Positions 9,818 through 22,019 of a stretch of 64,000 bases of DNA are shown piece by piece. The notes beneath the pieces were generated by a model. The model did no database searches, was not told the origin of the DNA, and was given only the letters and a program-made list of their open reading frames with translations. How positions within the stretch are numbered: the stretch's first letter is position 1; every line of letters starts with the position of its first letter. A program made the translations under genes and the position numbers. This DNA is from Rhododendron vialii (taxonomy: Eukaryota > Streptophyta > Magnoliopsida > Ericales > Ericaceae). The DNA is taken from contig NC_080561.1 in the NCBI RefSeq assembly GCF_030253575.1, forward strand, positions 1,306,001-1,370,000, in the 5' to 3' direction.

Positions 9818-12485
9818 ATGACAGAGGAAATGGAGAGAAGGCTTTCAGAGGCAGCAATGAAAGGAAGTGTAGAGTCACTGATCAATCTACTCCAACACGA
9901 CCCACTAATTATTGACAAAGCCATAGCCTCATGCATCTCCCAATCCCCTCTCCACCTATCCTCCCTCCTCGGCCACCTAGACTTCACCACCGAGTTACTG
10001 ACCCGAAAGCCCGAGTTCGCAGCCGAGTTGGACTCGGAAGGCAGCTCGCCCCTCCACCTGGCAGCAGCAAAGGGCCACCTGGAAATTGTAAAAAGGCTGC
10101 TACTGGCAGCTCCGGAGATGGGTATGGTGCGGAATTCCGACGGGCGGACGCCGCTGCACGTGGCGGCGATGAAGGGAAGAGTTGAGGTGGTGGCTGAGTT
10201 GGTCCGAGTTGTGCCCGAGTCGACTCGGATGGTGACGGACCGCGGCGAGACGGGTTTGCACCTGTCCGTGAGGCATAATAGGGTGGAGGCGTTGAGGGTT
10301 TTGGTTGAGGTTATGAGGAGAGACGGGGAGTTGGTGAATTGGAGAGATTGTGATGGGAATACCATTTTGCATATTGCTGTGGCCAAGAAGCATATTGAGG
10401 TATTTCTGCTCTCTTTCTGTATTGTTTTTCGCAATCGGACCCTCCCCGGTCCAAGTTTTAAAAGGAGGAAATAGTCCAAATCTCGACCATACATTGGGAC
10501 AATCAATCTATGAGTAAATTCAAACTATTTATTATAGCAGTGGACATTCCAGATTTGGACGGTTTCCTCAAGTTCAAAACTTGGACCGGAGAGGATCCAA
10601 TTCCTTGTTTTTAACTGCTTCTGGCAAAATCATGTTGCTGAATCTTTGGTTACGGCTTTTTCCAAAACAAAGAACGAAATATTTCTAGAGCAATTGTTAT
10701 GTTGAGAAATTTCAATGAGAGAGGATGGATCATGGATGTACTGAAACAGGATTGCTTGGAAGTAGGGCCGTTAAACGATCCAAGCAACTTGAGCCCTGCT
10801 CGTGTTCTAGTCGTTAAAAGTTCGTTCACGATTAGCTTGTTACATAAGCAAACCAAGTGCGAGGAGAAGGATAGGTTTTTCAATTGCTATGTTGAGAAAT
10901 TTTGAGTGAGAGGAGATGGAAGTATTGACACAGGGTTGCTTGGAAGTAGAGCCGTTAAAACGATCCAAGCGACTTGAGCCCTACTCGTGTTTTGGTCGTT
11001 AAAAGTTCGTTCAAGATTAACTTTTTACAAGAACCATTCAAGTGGGAGAAGTAGGTTAAGTTTTTCAATTGAGTTAAAGTACATATTATTTGGCTCGATA
11101 AGCTTATGCAGGGCCGGCCTTGAGTTTTTGAAGGCCTAAAGCGATAGATAATTCGAACTGGATAGGAACAATAATCAATTTTAGCTCGAATAGTTTGTAG
11201 GGGAACCCGGCCCTTTCTGATCCATTCGACACGTGCAATGTCTTTTCCACCGAGCCGACTTGCAATTTGTACTCGAATTCCATCTTTTCTTTTTTCACTT
11301 TTGCAATAGCATATAATGGGACAAGCTCTTATACTGTATTTATTTTCTGATATTTTGTGTAAACTACTTTCTACAAAAGCCTAAGCTACTCGAACTGGGC
11401 TTGTGATCAGCTCCACTAACTTGTAAACAAATCAAGCTTGAATATAATTGCGAAGCTCGGTTGCGTTTGAATTGGAGTTGGCATGGCCAAATTCTTTTAC
11501 CTCTAATGCAATTTTGGTCTCAATCAGTAGCTATAAAGTTCTAGCAATTGCTTCAAACTCTATTCGTTAATAGCTTATTGTTAAAATTTGCTTGTTTCAT
11601 GGATTTCCGTTTTTAACAATATTTTGTATCCACATTGTGCAGATCATAAAGTTTTTACTTACTAATGGTTCTGTAGAAGTAAATGCATTGAATAGAAATG
11701 GTTCAACATCTTTAGACATCCTAAAACAAAGTCCCAGAGACTTGAGAGATTCAGAAATCGAGGATTCACTTCGACATGCTGGAGGCTTAAGTGCGAAGGA
11801 CTTGCATTTGATCACGGATGAATGGGTGCCTACAAAAGGTCCTCAGATCGCCAAACGCCTCTCCTCGCACCAAAAAAGTTCGAAAAAGCCTATACCAAAG
11901 CATAAGCATACAGATTGGCTCGGTAGGAAGCGAAGCGCGTTAATGGTGGTGGCATCCCTAATTGCCACTGTGGCATTTCAAGCCGGACTAACCCCACCAG
12001 GTGGTGTTTGGCAAGACGATTATCAACTAGACTCCAATGGGAACCCCGTGGATGACCCTCACACCGTTGGAACTGCTGTAATGGCGTACAAAGACCATAT
12101 TCAGTACAGTCTATTCATGATCTTCAATACAATTGCTTTTCTAGCATCGCTTAGCATAATTCTTCTACTCGTCAGCGGATTACCTCTAAAGAGGCGTAGG
12201 TGGATGTGGGTTCAAATGGTGATAATGTGGATCTCAATTACTGCTCAAGTACTGACTTATTTCCTTGCCCTAAGGAATATGTCGCCGAAGAGTGTCAGTG
12301 CACAAAGCATGTTGCGCGAAGTGACTGAGATATCGGTGTTGACTTGGTTGTGTCTGATGATGGTTGTCTTCATTGGAAACATTGTTCGGATGAACTTGTG
12401 GATTCTTAGAAAGTATGGGTATATAAAAGAGAAAGAGAGAAAACAAGAAGATATTGATGATGAAGGAGAAGGAGAAGAAGAATGA
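9818..12485 (+). CDS. Ankyrin-repeat protein with C-terminal PGG membrane domain (BDA1/ACD6-like)
   Basis: Exons 9818-10399 and 11643-12485 join in phase 0 to encode 474 aa. The N-terminus has at least five ankyrin repeats (about residues 38-205), seen from the motifs [63 protein letters not shown] and [13 protein letters not shown], the last continuing across the intron into IIKFLL. A PGG domain follows (about 288-400), with [19 protein letters not shown] and the signature GLTPPGGVW. Four hydrophobic segments lie near residues 291-306, 349-371, 383-403 and 425-442, and the tail is acidic. This layout is that of BDA1 and ACD6-type plasma-membrane proteins linked to salicylate immunity and cell death; the immune role here is inference from the family. 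The start is the first ATG after a GA tract. The intron carries a 190-base tandem duplication. Confidence 0.93.
10691..11065 (+). repeat. Two-copy 190-base tandem duplication in the ankyrin-gene intron
   Basis: Copy 1 starts caattgttatgttgagaaat at 10691 and copy 2 starts caattgctatgttgagaaat at 10881. Both run through cttggaagtag, gccgttaaa, cgatccaagc, cttgagccct and cgttaaaagttcgttca. They differ by scattered substitutions and small indels, so the duplication is not very recent. It lies wholly within the intron. Confidence 0.85.
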
Positions 12486-15400
12486 GGTTGAGATTAACAT
12501 AAAGAAGGTACCGGTCCTCAGTTATTAGAGATTGCCCACCATGTTTTTGTTCTTACAGGTTTGTCTATATTACTTGTGTTCAACTTCATATTATTTTTTA
12601 GCACGTGATATGTAATCCAGATACTGATTTAGGCCGATAGGATTGTAGATTACTGCGAGCGTATGATAGATGTGCTACGATTTTTTTTGTGAACCGAGAT
12701 CCTGTTGATACCAAAATTATCATCTTTTTTGTATCAGAAGCTATGATTTATGAAGAAATTAGAAGTGAAGGCCTAAAACCACCTATGGCCTTTTCCATTT
12801 TCGTATTCATCGGTGCTTTGGTGCATGTTTGAGTTACTGGAATCTACCTCTCAACTAAAAAGCGAGCACAATATATATTGTAAGCGGAAGTTTTGTGCGC
12901 TGGACGGTTACTTGTATCTACCTCTCCGCCGAAAAGTAGCACGGATTACCTATTTAAGCAGATGCATTTTTTGATGACTCGGGCGTTAGGGGCTAGCTTA
13001 CACCCAGCTCGACTAATCTTGGAGTTAAGCAGATGCCTTTGTGCACTGAACAGTCATCTAATTTGTTTTGGTCCCATGGTTAGAATGAATCAAGTGGAGT
13101 AGTTTGCGGAGTTTCCACAACCAGTTAGAAGTCAGATGGTTCTATCCTCATGGCCTAGTCAAAGTCCATATTCCACAAATCAAATGGGAAAGGGAAAATG
13201 GGATTGTGGGGCAGCTGTGCTTCTAGAAACAGGATGTATATAATTGTACATTGGAAGTTGGGCTATTCATACTATAGGGGTCAATTTGAGGAATGGGGAT
13301 GCTGTCGAGCACTCCCGCCTTATACCGTGTATAGAGCGGTTGATCTAGCCGTTCATCTCGGTACGGACAGCTCGAATGCAATATGAGCGCATACAATTCT
13401 GAATCATTCATTGTTCGGTTAAGATTCAAACCGTTGATTGTCAAGATAAATGACCGGATCGACCACTTAATACGCTCTCTAGTACGCTCTCTACGTGGAG
13501 ATGCTCAGCAGCATCCCCATTTCCAATTTTTACTTGGAAGTTGGATCTAAACATCCGATTGAGATATTTTATCTGGTAGTAAATGGGAATCTTTAGATCC
13601 CAGAAAAATAATCACACTTTTCAGTCAATTCTGACTGCTGCTGGGAAATAAAGAATGGTTCTTTTTTCTTTTTTTTATTGGTACAACGGAATTCAGAAGA
13701 ATGGTTTCTTAGATTTTTTTTTGAAACTGAGGAATATATATATATATATATATATTGATAAAAACCAGTTTACAAGAGTTTAAGAATCAACAACAAGAAG
13801 AGCTACAAATATGGAAAATTAACCCTGGCTCTACTACAAAAGTGTTGAACTCCTGCATCTAGGGGACGAACGAAAGACATTAGAGCCTGCTTCGCTAGAC
13901 GGTGGACCTGATGGACATCCTTGCGCTCCACTTTTGATATCCTGCAGAAAGATAATTTTTTGCTCTCTTTTCCAATTTTGCGAATCAAAGTATAGTGACA
14001 ATGTGGCTCCTTAGATTGAAGTGAACAAATACTATTCCTAATTCAGGTGTCTATGCCAACTTATGCGCCCGATTAAACGTAATATATGAAAGTTGGGTGT
14101 CATACATGGCCATGAGCCCCTTCGGTACTATAATCACTATTAACGCATCGGATTAGGTACTCAATAATCCTATGAACGAATTTCCACCCCAATATTTTAC
14201 AATCGTGTTAGGTTAAACGGATCAGCGAAAGTTTAACATTCTTTCTCGTTTTGTCCACCTAAATTCTTACTTGATTGGATGTATGCTTCAGAGTAATTAT
14301 TCGGTGCTCCTATGCTACGTGATGCCTCATCCCTTTTAACAACCACACGTGTCAAATTCATTTACTTAATTGTGGGTCTACATGAATGTGAGATAGTGAA
14401 GAGAATCGGGGAGTTCCCCATAGTTTTTGGTTTGCTCCAAGCACGAGGGTACAAGCAGTTCTGCCGAAAAGAAGAGGGTGTGGAGTTTTGGCAAGCCACA
14501 AAACACAGTTGGTACAAAAGCTTATACCATGTGCTCAAGCTTCCCGCTTCCAACAGGTTTCGGAAAGATAGAAAATAAATCGTCACTGTGCCAACAAATT
14601 TCGACATGCCAACGAATTGACTGTTGGAGAGAAGTAGAAGAATTTGTTGACACGTTCGAACTTATGAAACCAGGAACGAGAACCTGTAGAAGCAGACAGC
14701 AGTAGGGCATCACAGGCTGTTCAAGGGGCTTTGTATGCTTTTCCATTAAGGGCTTGGAAAGGAAAATGAAACATGAGAGCTAAAAAAAGAAGACACGACA
14801 CAAGAGAAGCGAAGGGTTTCAAGGCAGAAACCAAGTTCCCAAGACATCCGTGATCCACCAAGTGATGATTAGAAGCAACATTCTGATAGAAATACCTGGG
14901 AAATCCAGATTACAGAAATCTGCTGGGAGCTTGGTCGTACAGTCCGTGTTGCCATGGTTGCACAACTTTCTGTACACATATTTTAAGTATAGCTTATAAC
15001 TGAAAAGAATGTCAAAAATACTGCAGAAAGCAAGCAAAACAGGAACCAAAGGCAAGGCATAGGTAGAAATGGATAACCTACTTTCGTCACATAGATCAAG
15101 AAACCTTGTAAATAGAAATATACCTGGGAAATCAATAGCACGTTGTGTGAAAACAAAACAAGCTCTATTTCATGTAACCGAACCAATGTTTACAATGTCC
15201 AAACAAATGATTCTCCCGTGCATGCTAACAAAACATATGCATTTACATTGAGCAAAACCATGCGTCATTTTCATTTACTGCACAAGAAGACATTTGTCTG
15301 ACCATGTTTGAGGCAAATACAAGCTAAATCTCCACAGGCAGGACTCGCATACCGAGCCCTCTAGAACGATCCTGTGTCCATTCCACTCAGAACCAATCTT

Positions 15401-15520
15401 CAAGTAGGTGTATCCAGTCTGGCTGAGTTCCGAACTAATTACAATGCTGTAACCACAATTCACAAGCAAACAGCAATCACTTCCCAGAAACCCACCATTT
15501 CGAATGGATCAAAAGGAGTG
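12486..15520. other. Intergenic DNA between convergent ankyrin and PMI1-related genes
   Basis: Holds the 3' UTRs of two convergent genes. A SINE-like motif in reverse orientation lies near 12990-13035 (agcttacacccagctcgact). An (AT)n tract lies near 13735-13755, with a LINE 3' fragment at about 13706-13985. Two similar gt-containing motifs (minus-strand tttcccag then gtat) at about 14895 and 15120 could be splice donors of a spliced PMI1-related 3' UTR. No further gene is supported. Confidence 0.55.
13706..13985 (-). mobile_element. 5'-truncated LINE 3' end (RNase H tail)
   Basis: Read on the - strand, a 61-codon frame (13803-13988) contains KDVHQVHRLAKQAL. This matches the end of the RNase H-like domain of plant LINEs, where a histidine-Arg-Leu-Ala-Lys motif is typical. 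On the + strand the segment begins with a T run near 13711, equal to an A tail in LINE orientation. An (AT) microsatellite lies next to the tail. It is a dead, truncated copy. Confidence 0.5.
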
Positions 15521-18500
15521 TTATTTCAATCTTATAGTTTCATTTGGGAAAATCACATTTGGGTTCCTAATATGGGGATTAAGCTTAGCCAATTCCTTCC
15601 ATTTAGCCCCTGTACCATGAACCCGTGAAGAGATGCTCCACAACGTCTCGCCAGGTTGGACGGTCGTTGTTGTCGCCGGGGGAGCTGATTTGCCAGCAAC
15701 TTTTGATTTCATAAATGGATGCTTGTTGTTCTTTCCCATTCCATTAGCCACCAACCAACGGGACCCAGACTGTTGTTGAGTAGCGGAACCCCAAATCTTC
15801 TTTTTCCCTGGCTCGGGTTGCAAACCGGCAACATGAACTTCGGTGATTTTGTATTGAGGAATTCTTTCCTCTTCTACAATTTCCTCTTCTTTGGGAGCCT
15901 CCTTCATTACCTCCTTTTTTACAAATTCAGCGTCATCATCCTCTTCATTATTCTCCCTCACCAATGGTACGGTGCTATATATTTTGGGTTTCGGAGGGAC
16001 AAACACTCTCTCCACTTGAATAAGAGCAAGCATCGGTGTACCAACTGGTTCATAATTTCTTAAGGGATCGCGAAGTTGCACCATAAGTGCAACCGTAAAG
16101 TTGTTCCCCAACAAACCACACTTCCTACCTTTGCCCCGTTTTTTATCACCTTTTGACCTTCCACGAAACATATCCGTACTGGTGGCATGATGGGCTGCAA
16201 GAATTTTGGAAGTTCGCTCGCTAATTTGATCTTCATCGTCGATTTCACCAGAATCCAACCTCATCCACTCATCAAGTGTTAGCGATAAACCCATTAACCC
16301 ATCAACATCGTCGCTGCTTTCTTTAATATCCAACAGTTGCAATCCACCAGCTCCCTCCAAACCCAAGGACCCACCAATGTGTACCCTCTTCCCTTGAAGG
16401 GCCGAGATTTCGCCAACCGATTGTGGGCTTATGTTTGAAGGTGCATCCTCATCTGACATTCCAGACTGTATTCTCAACCCCTCGATGGAGAGGGCTTCAA
16501 TCTTATCCATTGCCAAAGGAGCAAGATCTTCCAGTGATACATATTCTGAGTCCATTTCCTTGCCAACTGAACTAGAGTCAACCTTTTTTGACCCGTGTCC
16601 AGATGATTTTCCTTTGACCCTCTTTTGCCCACCATCCATATTTAGTCCAGCCTCCAATTCATGCTGCAGCAGCACTTGCCTGCAAGAAGAGATAAAACAA
16701 TTACCACCTGCATGGTTATTAGAATCGTAGAATTCACGATTGGAATTTTCGATTTGATTCGAGGTACAACCAATTCAATGGAAATCTTGCTGCTGAATCA
16801 GAATTAAGGGGATCTTGCACTCCAATTTATGATTCATTTGGATTTACTACGTCCGTGCAGTTCAGCATGGCCTAGTTCCGTTCCTATTTTTTATTTGCAT
16901 AATGTTAAAGTGAAAACGATGTAGTTTTAAGTTTTAACCTTTTGATTGCAAAAAAAAGTAAGAAACGATTAGTTATCAATTTTATCACATGATCTGTACA
17001 TAAGTGGTACTGATATTAGTTGCATTTAAAATACTGTCCTTTTATGAGGTTATACATATATGAAACCAAGAGAATATCATAAAAAGTGAATCATAAGGCT
17101 AAGATTTGTGAACTATCTCATCAGAATGTCACGATTCAATTTGCGATTTGACAAGAATGACCACCTTTGCAAGTGGAGAGTGCTAGAGATAAGGAAATTA
17201 TAGAGCTTCAAGCACTTACAACCAACAACTAAATTGAGAAACAAACCTTTCGGGTGCCTCCAGACTGGGTGCAGCTTCCCATGCTATTTGTTGCATTGTC
17301 TTCCCAGTAATATCTTCCAAAGGCATTAACTTATTTGCCTGCATGGAGAGCTTCTCAATTCCAACCGAAGCCAAGTGTTGTAATATCCCCATTACACCAG
17401 ATCCCATCTCCGCAGGCACCACGACTGGACTAGAAACTTGCATAACCAAATTACCACCACTTTTAGCGTTGCTGAAAAGTGTAGGATTCATAGACCGCAA
17501 AAACCCTCCATTTTTGGTCTGAATGAAAGGGCCCAAGCCTTCTCCAAGAGAAGGCAACTGGGGAGGCTCTTCAGGAGAAAGATCAATGGGACTCCCAAAC
17601 CCACCAGAGCTATTTGGTGGAGAATGTTGAAAAGACTTCTCATTTAAGCCCCACTCACGCATTAAAGCTTCAGTTTCCAAGTCTTCCAGCATTGAGGCCC
17701 TAGTTTTACTCCTCTCTTCTTGAGTTTCTAGTTTAAGCTTTTCAGAAAGCTTCTCAGAAAGCTTAAGCTTCACATTCGAAGCTTGAGCAAATGGATATGG
17801 ATCCAAGTCCTCATTAAAGGTTTCCCATACAGACGTTGGAGCTTCATTACCGAGTTCAACCTCATCATCAATGCAAAAATCAAATAAGGAGGACCCCGTT
17901 GCTAGGCTATCCTTCTCGAATTGTCTCAACAGACGCTCTCTTGGCGACTCAGGCTCACTTTCAGAACTCAAGCCAAATGGACTATGCTCTATCCCAAGCA
18001 TGTCCAAGAACTCACTAGCTACAGAGTTGGTAACATTGTCCAAACTGAGTGACTTGCCTTTGCGACTTGCTTTATAGCTTGATTTATCTTCCGCGTAATT
18101 TTTTCCGATATCGGGAATTTGGAACTCACTTTCTGGGGTATCCACCCATGTTGCCACGTCTGACTCAACATGCAAGGCTGAATCAAGATCTTTCATGAGT
18201 AATTCTTTATAGGTTGATTTATCTTCCTCGTAATCTTTTCCAATATTGGGAATTTGGAAATCACCTTCTGGGGTATCCACCCATGTTGCCACGTCTGAAT
18301 CAACATGCAAGGCTAAATCGAGATCTTTCATGAGTAATTCTTTGGTGCACGAATCATTCTCTTTGGAAATTAAATCACCCACAACAAACTCGTCTCTGGG
18401 ACAGTCGAATTCTTCAACCTGGGGATGAAGCTTGCTGTCCTCTTCAAGGGATGTCACCATATCTATGTTAATTTTTGGAAGGTCAGAAATTTCAATTTCA

Positions 18501-19690
18501 GTATCATTACCAGCCTTTAAGATACCTTCCTCTGACTGTACCCGTTCCTTTGACGACAGTTCTATCCCATGCTCCACAAAAGAAAACTCACCATCTTCGC
18601 GCTCGTTTTCGGCATTCTCCTTGCCAGCATCTGACAAGTACGAGTTTGATTTGAGGGGCTCAAACGGTTCAGAAGAATCATCAACCTCAACCGTAGGATT
18701 CAACTTCTCTTCATCAAATTTCTGATACAATATACTTACTGAATCAGAAAGTTCTGAACTTGATATTGGCAAAACCTCATGAAGATCCTTTATGTCTTCT
18801 ACCGAACGAGATGAAGTATAAGACCTAATAGGAAGGCTTCCAGCACGCTGTATTGTACTCTTATAACCACTTTGGTCATTTTTTGTCAGCGGTTTGCCCA
18901 TACTCGCGTTATTCCGCTTCAAACTAAAGACCTCCGGAGCATCCCTGTTAGAGGTAGGAGCGATAGAATTATTCCCAACTACCAAATAACCAAAACTGAC
19001 ATTCATAGTTGCTCCTTTAGCCATGCCTGATAGCTTGAAACTCGTTGTCCACTTTCCAGAGCTCTTCTCCTCCTCTAGCTCCTCCAAAGTAAGAGGAAGC
19101 AACCTAGTGAGATCAACACGATGTTTTCCCAAATCAAGCTCAGGAGCACCAACTAATGCTGCATACAACAAGAAATGCTTCGCTTCATACTTTGCTGAAT
19201 GGTGGGGTCCATTTCTACTGCCATAAACCGAGCATGTGAGTTCCAAGTGTTCTTCAACATCGGCTACTCCTTGAAAAACACTAACAGGATGAGTCACCAA
19301 CCCACTGTCCCGCCTCTTCCAATGCACAGAGATACTAAGGTTGTCAAAATGAGAGGGCAACCCTTCAATAGAATGGACTTCCAGTGAGAAACAGCAATTG
19401 AACCTACGATTTCTGACATGAGTTAAGGCCTTTAAGGCCTTCCAACTCCAAATGGACTTCTTATCCTTATTTAACGACTCTTCCTTAACATCCTTAAGCT
19501 TTGGTTTGGGTTCCGGCAGACGGGCTTTTCCGGCAGATTTTGATCGATTATTCAGGGTCGAAGACGAGGAGCTCTTTGAACGCGCTTTATCCAAGTATAG
19601 GGCTTTACTTATGGCTTCAATATCATGTAACAACTTCCCATTACCAGAATCATCACCAGTTTTCTTTCTAGAATCAACTCTCGACAACAT
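15521..19690 (-). CDS. PLASTID MOVEMENT IMPAIRED 1-RELATED (PMIR) protein
   Basis: Two coding exons, 19690-17247 and 16679-15521 (complement), join through a split Arg codon to encode 1200 aa; Arabidopsis PMIR1 is of similar size. The N-terminus has the NT-C2 (EEIG1/EHBP1-type) domain at about residues 97-240, with RRFNCCFSLEVHSIEGLP, then ISVHWKRRDSG, and LDLGKHRVDLTRLLPL near its end. A long acidic middle region follows. A conserved helical block (MREWGLNEKSFQHSPP, then LMPLEDITGKTMQQIAWEA) spans the intron. The very C-terminus is LysM-like (GETLWSISSRVHG, then WKELAKLNPHI and NPNVIFPNETIRL). PMI1-family proteins act in chloroplast and organelle movement through actin and endomembranes; function here is by homology. 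A non-coding first exon and a 5' UTR intron of about 1 kb precede it. Residues 450-539 are a recent tandem duplication. Confidence 0.92.
18074..18343 (-). repeat. In-frame 135-base tandem duplication within the PMI1-related coding region
   Basis: Residues 450-494 and 495-539 are two copies of a 45-aa unit starting KELLMKDLD, continuing ALHV(D/E)SDVATWVDTPE and ending near (S/T)Y. Unit 1 lies at 18209-18343 and unit 2 at 18074-18208. The DNA copies are highly similar, so the event is relatively recent, and it keeps frame. It lies in the disordered acidic region. Confidence 0.93.
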
Positions 19691-20369
19691 CTTCTTGCAA
19701 AACCAAAAAAAAGGTAAAAAAATTTAAGCACCACAATCAGATTCCACACTGTTATGAATATGCAGAACCCCAGCACAGGATCTAGGCAGTACGAATGAAG
19801 AGAATAAAAGAATCAAAGGCACAAACACACAAGAACCACAATGTATCTAGTTCACCCATTATGGGCTATCTCAACTTTTGACTGCGGTTGTTTTGCAAAT
19901 GATGAATAATACAATGTATGCAATGGTGTTCCCCAGCGCTATGGAAAAAAATGGATCATTTGTCTGGCTATTGTTGTTCCCTCAGAGTTAGGAAGCAAGA
20001 CATCGATTTTTCAATAAGATCAATTCTTTTGATTGCATGATGGACTTTATTTATAATCATGAGAATAAATCCTACTCCTTCTAGTCCTGGGGCTTCTATG
20101 CTTGAAAAAAAAAACCTGGAGGCTGGGGCATATCGTTCAAATCATTGGAACGGTCCTACATGCAGTCTTTCTACCAAGCAATATGCCTAATATTTATAAC
20201 GCTCTTTTAGTTACAGGTTGAGATATTGTCAGTCAACACGCAAAATTGACCTTAGGCAAAATAACAAAACAAATGCACATGGCTAAGTGAACAATCCCAT
20301 CAAGCTCAATACTATTTAGTACACAACCAATATACCGAATATGAATCCAATCACTCCATGTTAACCAAT

Positions 20370-20513
20370 GTTCTAAAAATTGCTAGGTGCTAGTCAGGCG
20401 AAAAAGGGGCGCTTAGCACCTAGGCCGACTAGTCGGCTGCCTAATCTAGGCATTGGACCACCACCTAGTGCATAGGCGGGGACTAGTCGGCCTAGGCGGC
20501 TGACTTTTAGAAC
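20370..20513. repeat. Foldback element with GTTCTAAAA ends
   Basis: The element starts gttctaaaaattgctaggtg and ends cggctgacttttagaac, giving 9-base perfect terminal inverted repeats (gttctaaaa). The interior is GC-rich and built from short repeated ctaggcg, gactagtcgg and gcctagg units that are themselves palindromic. It is 144 bases and lies in the 5' UTR intron of the PMI1-related gene. I have met similar elements widely in eudicot genomes, but no superfamily is assigned. Confidence 0.6.
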
Positions 20514-20683
20514 ACTGATGTTGTTAACTACTCAATTTCAATCATGTAGTACAAACATTTTATGGTGCATATCTCTATTGTAGTGAAATTACATAACCTA
20601 ACTGGCCAAAATATGTATGAACCTAAAGGCTAAAACCACCAATCAAACCCTAATAGAAGAAAAATTGACAGGTTTGGGCTTAC

Positions 20684-20785
20684 CTGGATTCAAATCTGTC
20701 GTGACCCAGATAAAGAAAACCGTCGATTACTTCATCGTTTCAGCCTCTGCAACAATTCCGTTTGTCAATTTACTGCACATATATA
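20684..20785 (-). other. Probable non-coding first exon of the PMI1-related gene
   Basis: On the - strand a good splice donor (ttgaatccag then gtaagcc) lies at 20684/20683. A TATA box lies about 30 bases above the proposed start. An acceptor (ggttttgcaag) sits just before the start codon at 19690. This predicts a short leader exon and a 5' UTR intron of nearly 1 kb. The cap site is approximate. Confidence 0.5.
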
Positions 20786-20810
20786 TACACACAACACAAT
20801 CGTATGAGCG

Positions 20811-20820
20811 TTATATATAG
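20811..20820 (-). promoter_or_regulatory. TATA box of the PMI1-related gene
   Basis: The - strand reads ctatatataa here, about 30 bases before the proposed cap site near 20785 and about 130 bases before the leader-exon donor. A long CT/GA tract lies about 80 bases further upstream. Confidence 0.5.
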
Positions 20821-20896
20821 CTGAATAGTACAAACAAGGTGAAGAAGAGACGGAGTATGACGGGCGACGATGCTTAGGCCGGGGATTTCTCCCCAG

Positions 20897-20898
<2 letters not shown>

Positions 20899-20939
<41 letters not shown>
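20899..20939. repeat. (CT)n/(GA)n microsatellite in the PMI1-related promoter
   Basis: A pure tract of about 41 bases, GA on the transcribed-gene strand, lies about 80 bases upstream of the TATA box. GAGA-type factors bind such tracts in plant promoters. Confidence 0.9.
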
Positions 20940-20940
<1 letters not shown>

Positions 20941-21489
20941 AAACTCTCTTCCTATCTCTCCTCTCTATTTGGCTAAACCATATGTCACATTCAAAGTTCA
21001 AACCAAAACTAGCGTAGAAAATATGGAGTGATATTTACAGTGGAGCCCCTGTGTATTTGGAGAATAGTATATTTATCACCTATACCATTGTTTGTTTGCG
21101 TAATTTACCCTGGATTCTCTGGTTCTTTCTGATATATCCTCGCCTACGTTTTCTTTTTTCATTTTCCTTTATATCTGTTAATTATCTATTTTTCACTTTT
21201 CAGAATAAGTAAGACGGCTTGTTTCATTTGAAATGTTCAGGGTGACCAATTGAGCTAATCTACATCATAGGGATCTTTTTTTAGTTTGATTGTAGGAAGA
21301 TTTGAGACCTTGTTTTGTTACTAGTATTTTTCCCGACTTAATTCTATGTATTCAAGAGATATGTTATGGTGGTTTGGTTTGTACGTTCTTCTTTGGAAAT
21401 GACTTTATTCAAAATAAATAAATAAATGAAGAACACGACTGCACTATAAAGTGTAGTTTTTTTTCTCCTTGTTTACCAAAAAAAAAAAA

Positions 21490-21811
21490 GGGCGCTGCTA
21501 TTCGCAGCCCTTTATTTTCTCTCATAGCCCACTACATTTCGGTAAATGGTTGTTGAAAATTATACATAACATTTTGGTAAATAGCTGTTGAAAACAAGAT
21601 TATATTTCGGTAACTACATGTCGAAAATATGTTCAACTTTTGGTAAACAACTGCCGAACATATATTTTCGGTAAATAGCTGTTGAAAAAATATTATATTT
21701 TGGTAATTAGATGCTGAAAATATATCTCAATTTCGGTAACTAACTGTCGAGTATAATTGAAAATTTTTAACGGGCTATGGGAGAAAATAAAAGGCTACGA
21801 ATAGCAGCGTC
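21490..21811. mobile_element. MITE copy 1 with GGGCGCTGCTATTCG ends
   Basis: The element is 322 bases. The left end gggcgctgctattcgcagcc matches the reverse complement of the right end (ggctacgaatagcagcg then tc). Runs of nine As flank both sides (21481-21489 and 21812-21820) and fit an 8- or 9-base target duplication. Inside are about six diverged units of the form ttcggtaa, five to six bases, tg(t/c)(t/c)gaaaa, spaced 35-45 bases apart. There is no coding capacity. A sister copy lies at 22020-22343. Confidence 0.85.
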
Positions 21812-22019
21812 AAAAAAAAAGTAAGTTAAGATTCATCAATTCAATGATTTTTATTGTATAACTATTTGACAAGCTTTTGAATTTTATCTAGTTATGTTTT
21901 TCTTTTAGAGAGAAAAGGTAGGGTACCCTAACTTACGCTTTGTCAGCGATAATGATTAGTTTGGTGTATAAAGTTTGTTTAATTTCCTTAGTCAAGCACG
22001 CAGTTTAATGATATTTTAT

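Noticed and set aside
9721-10506. A 261-codon - strand frame opposite ankyrin exon 1
   Set aside because: It is low-complexity Ser/Leu-rich, partly from the GA tract, and antisense to a well-supported ankyrin exon.
13735-13755. (AT)n tract as a regulatory site or origin
   Set aside because: A simple dinucleotide repeat next to a LINE tail; nothing else supports a function.
20370-20513. MicroRNA precursor in the PMI1-related 5' UTR intron
   Set aside because: The palindromic structure and GTTCTAAAA ends fit a repeated foldback transposon better; no evidence for a discrete mature small RNA.
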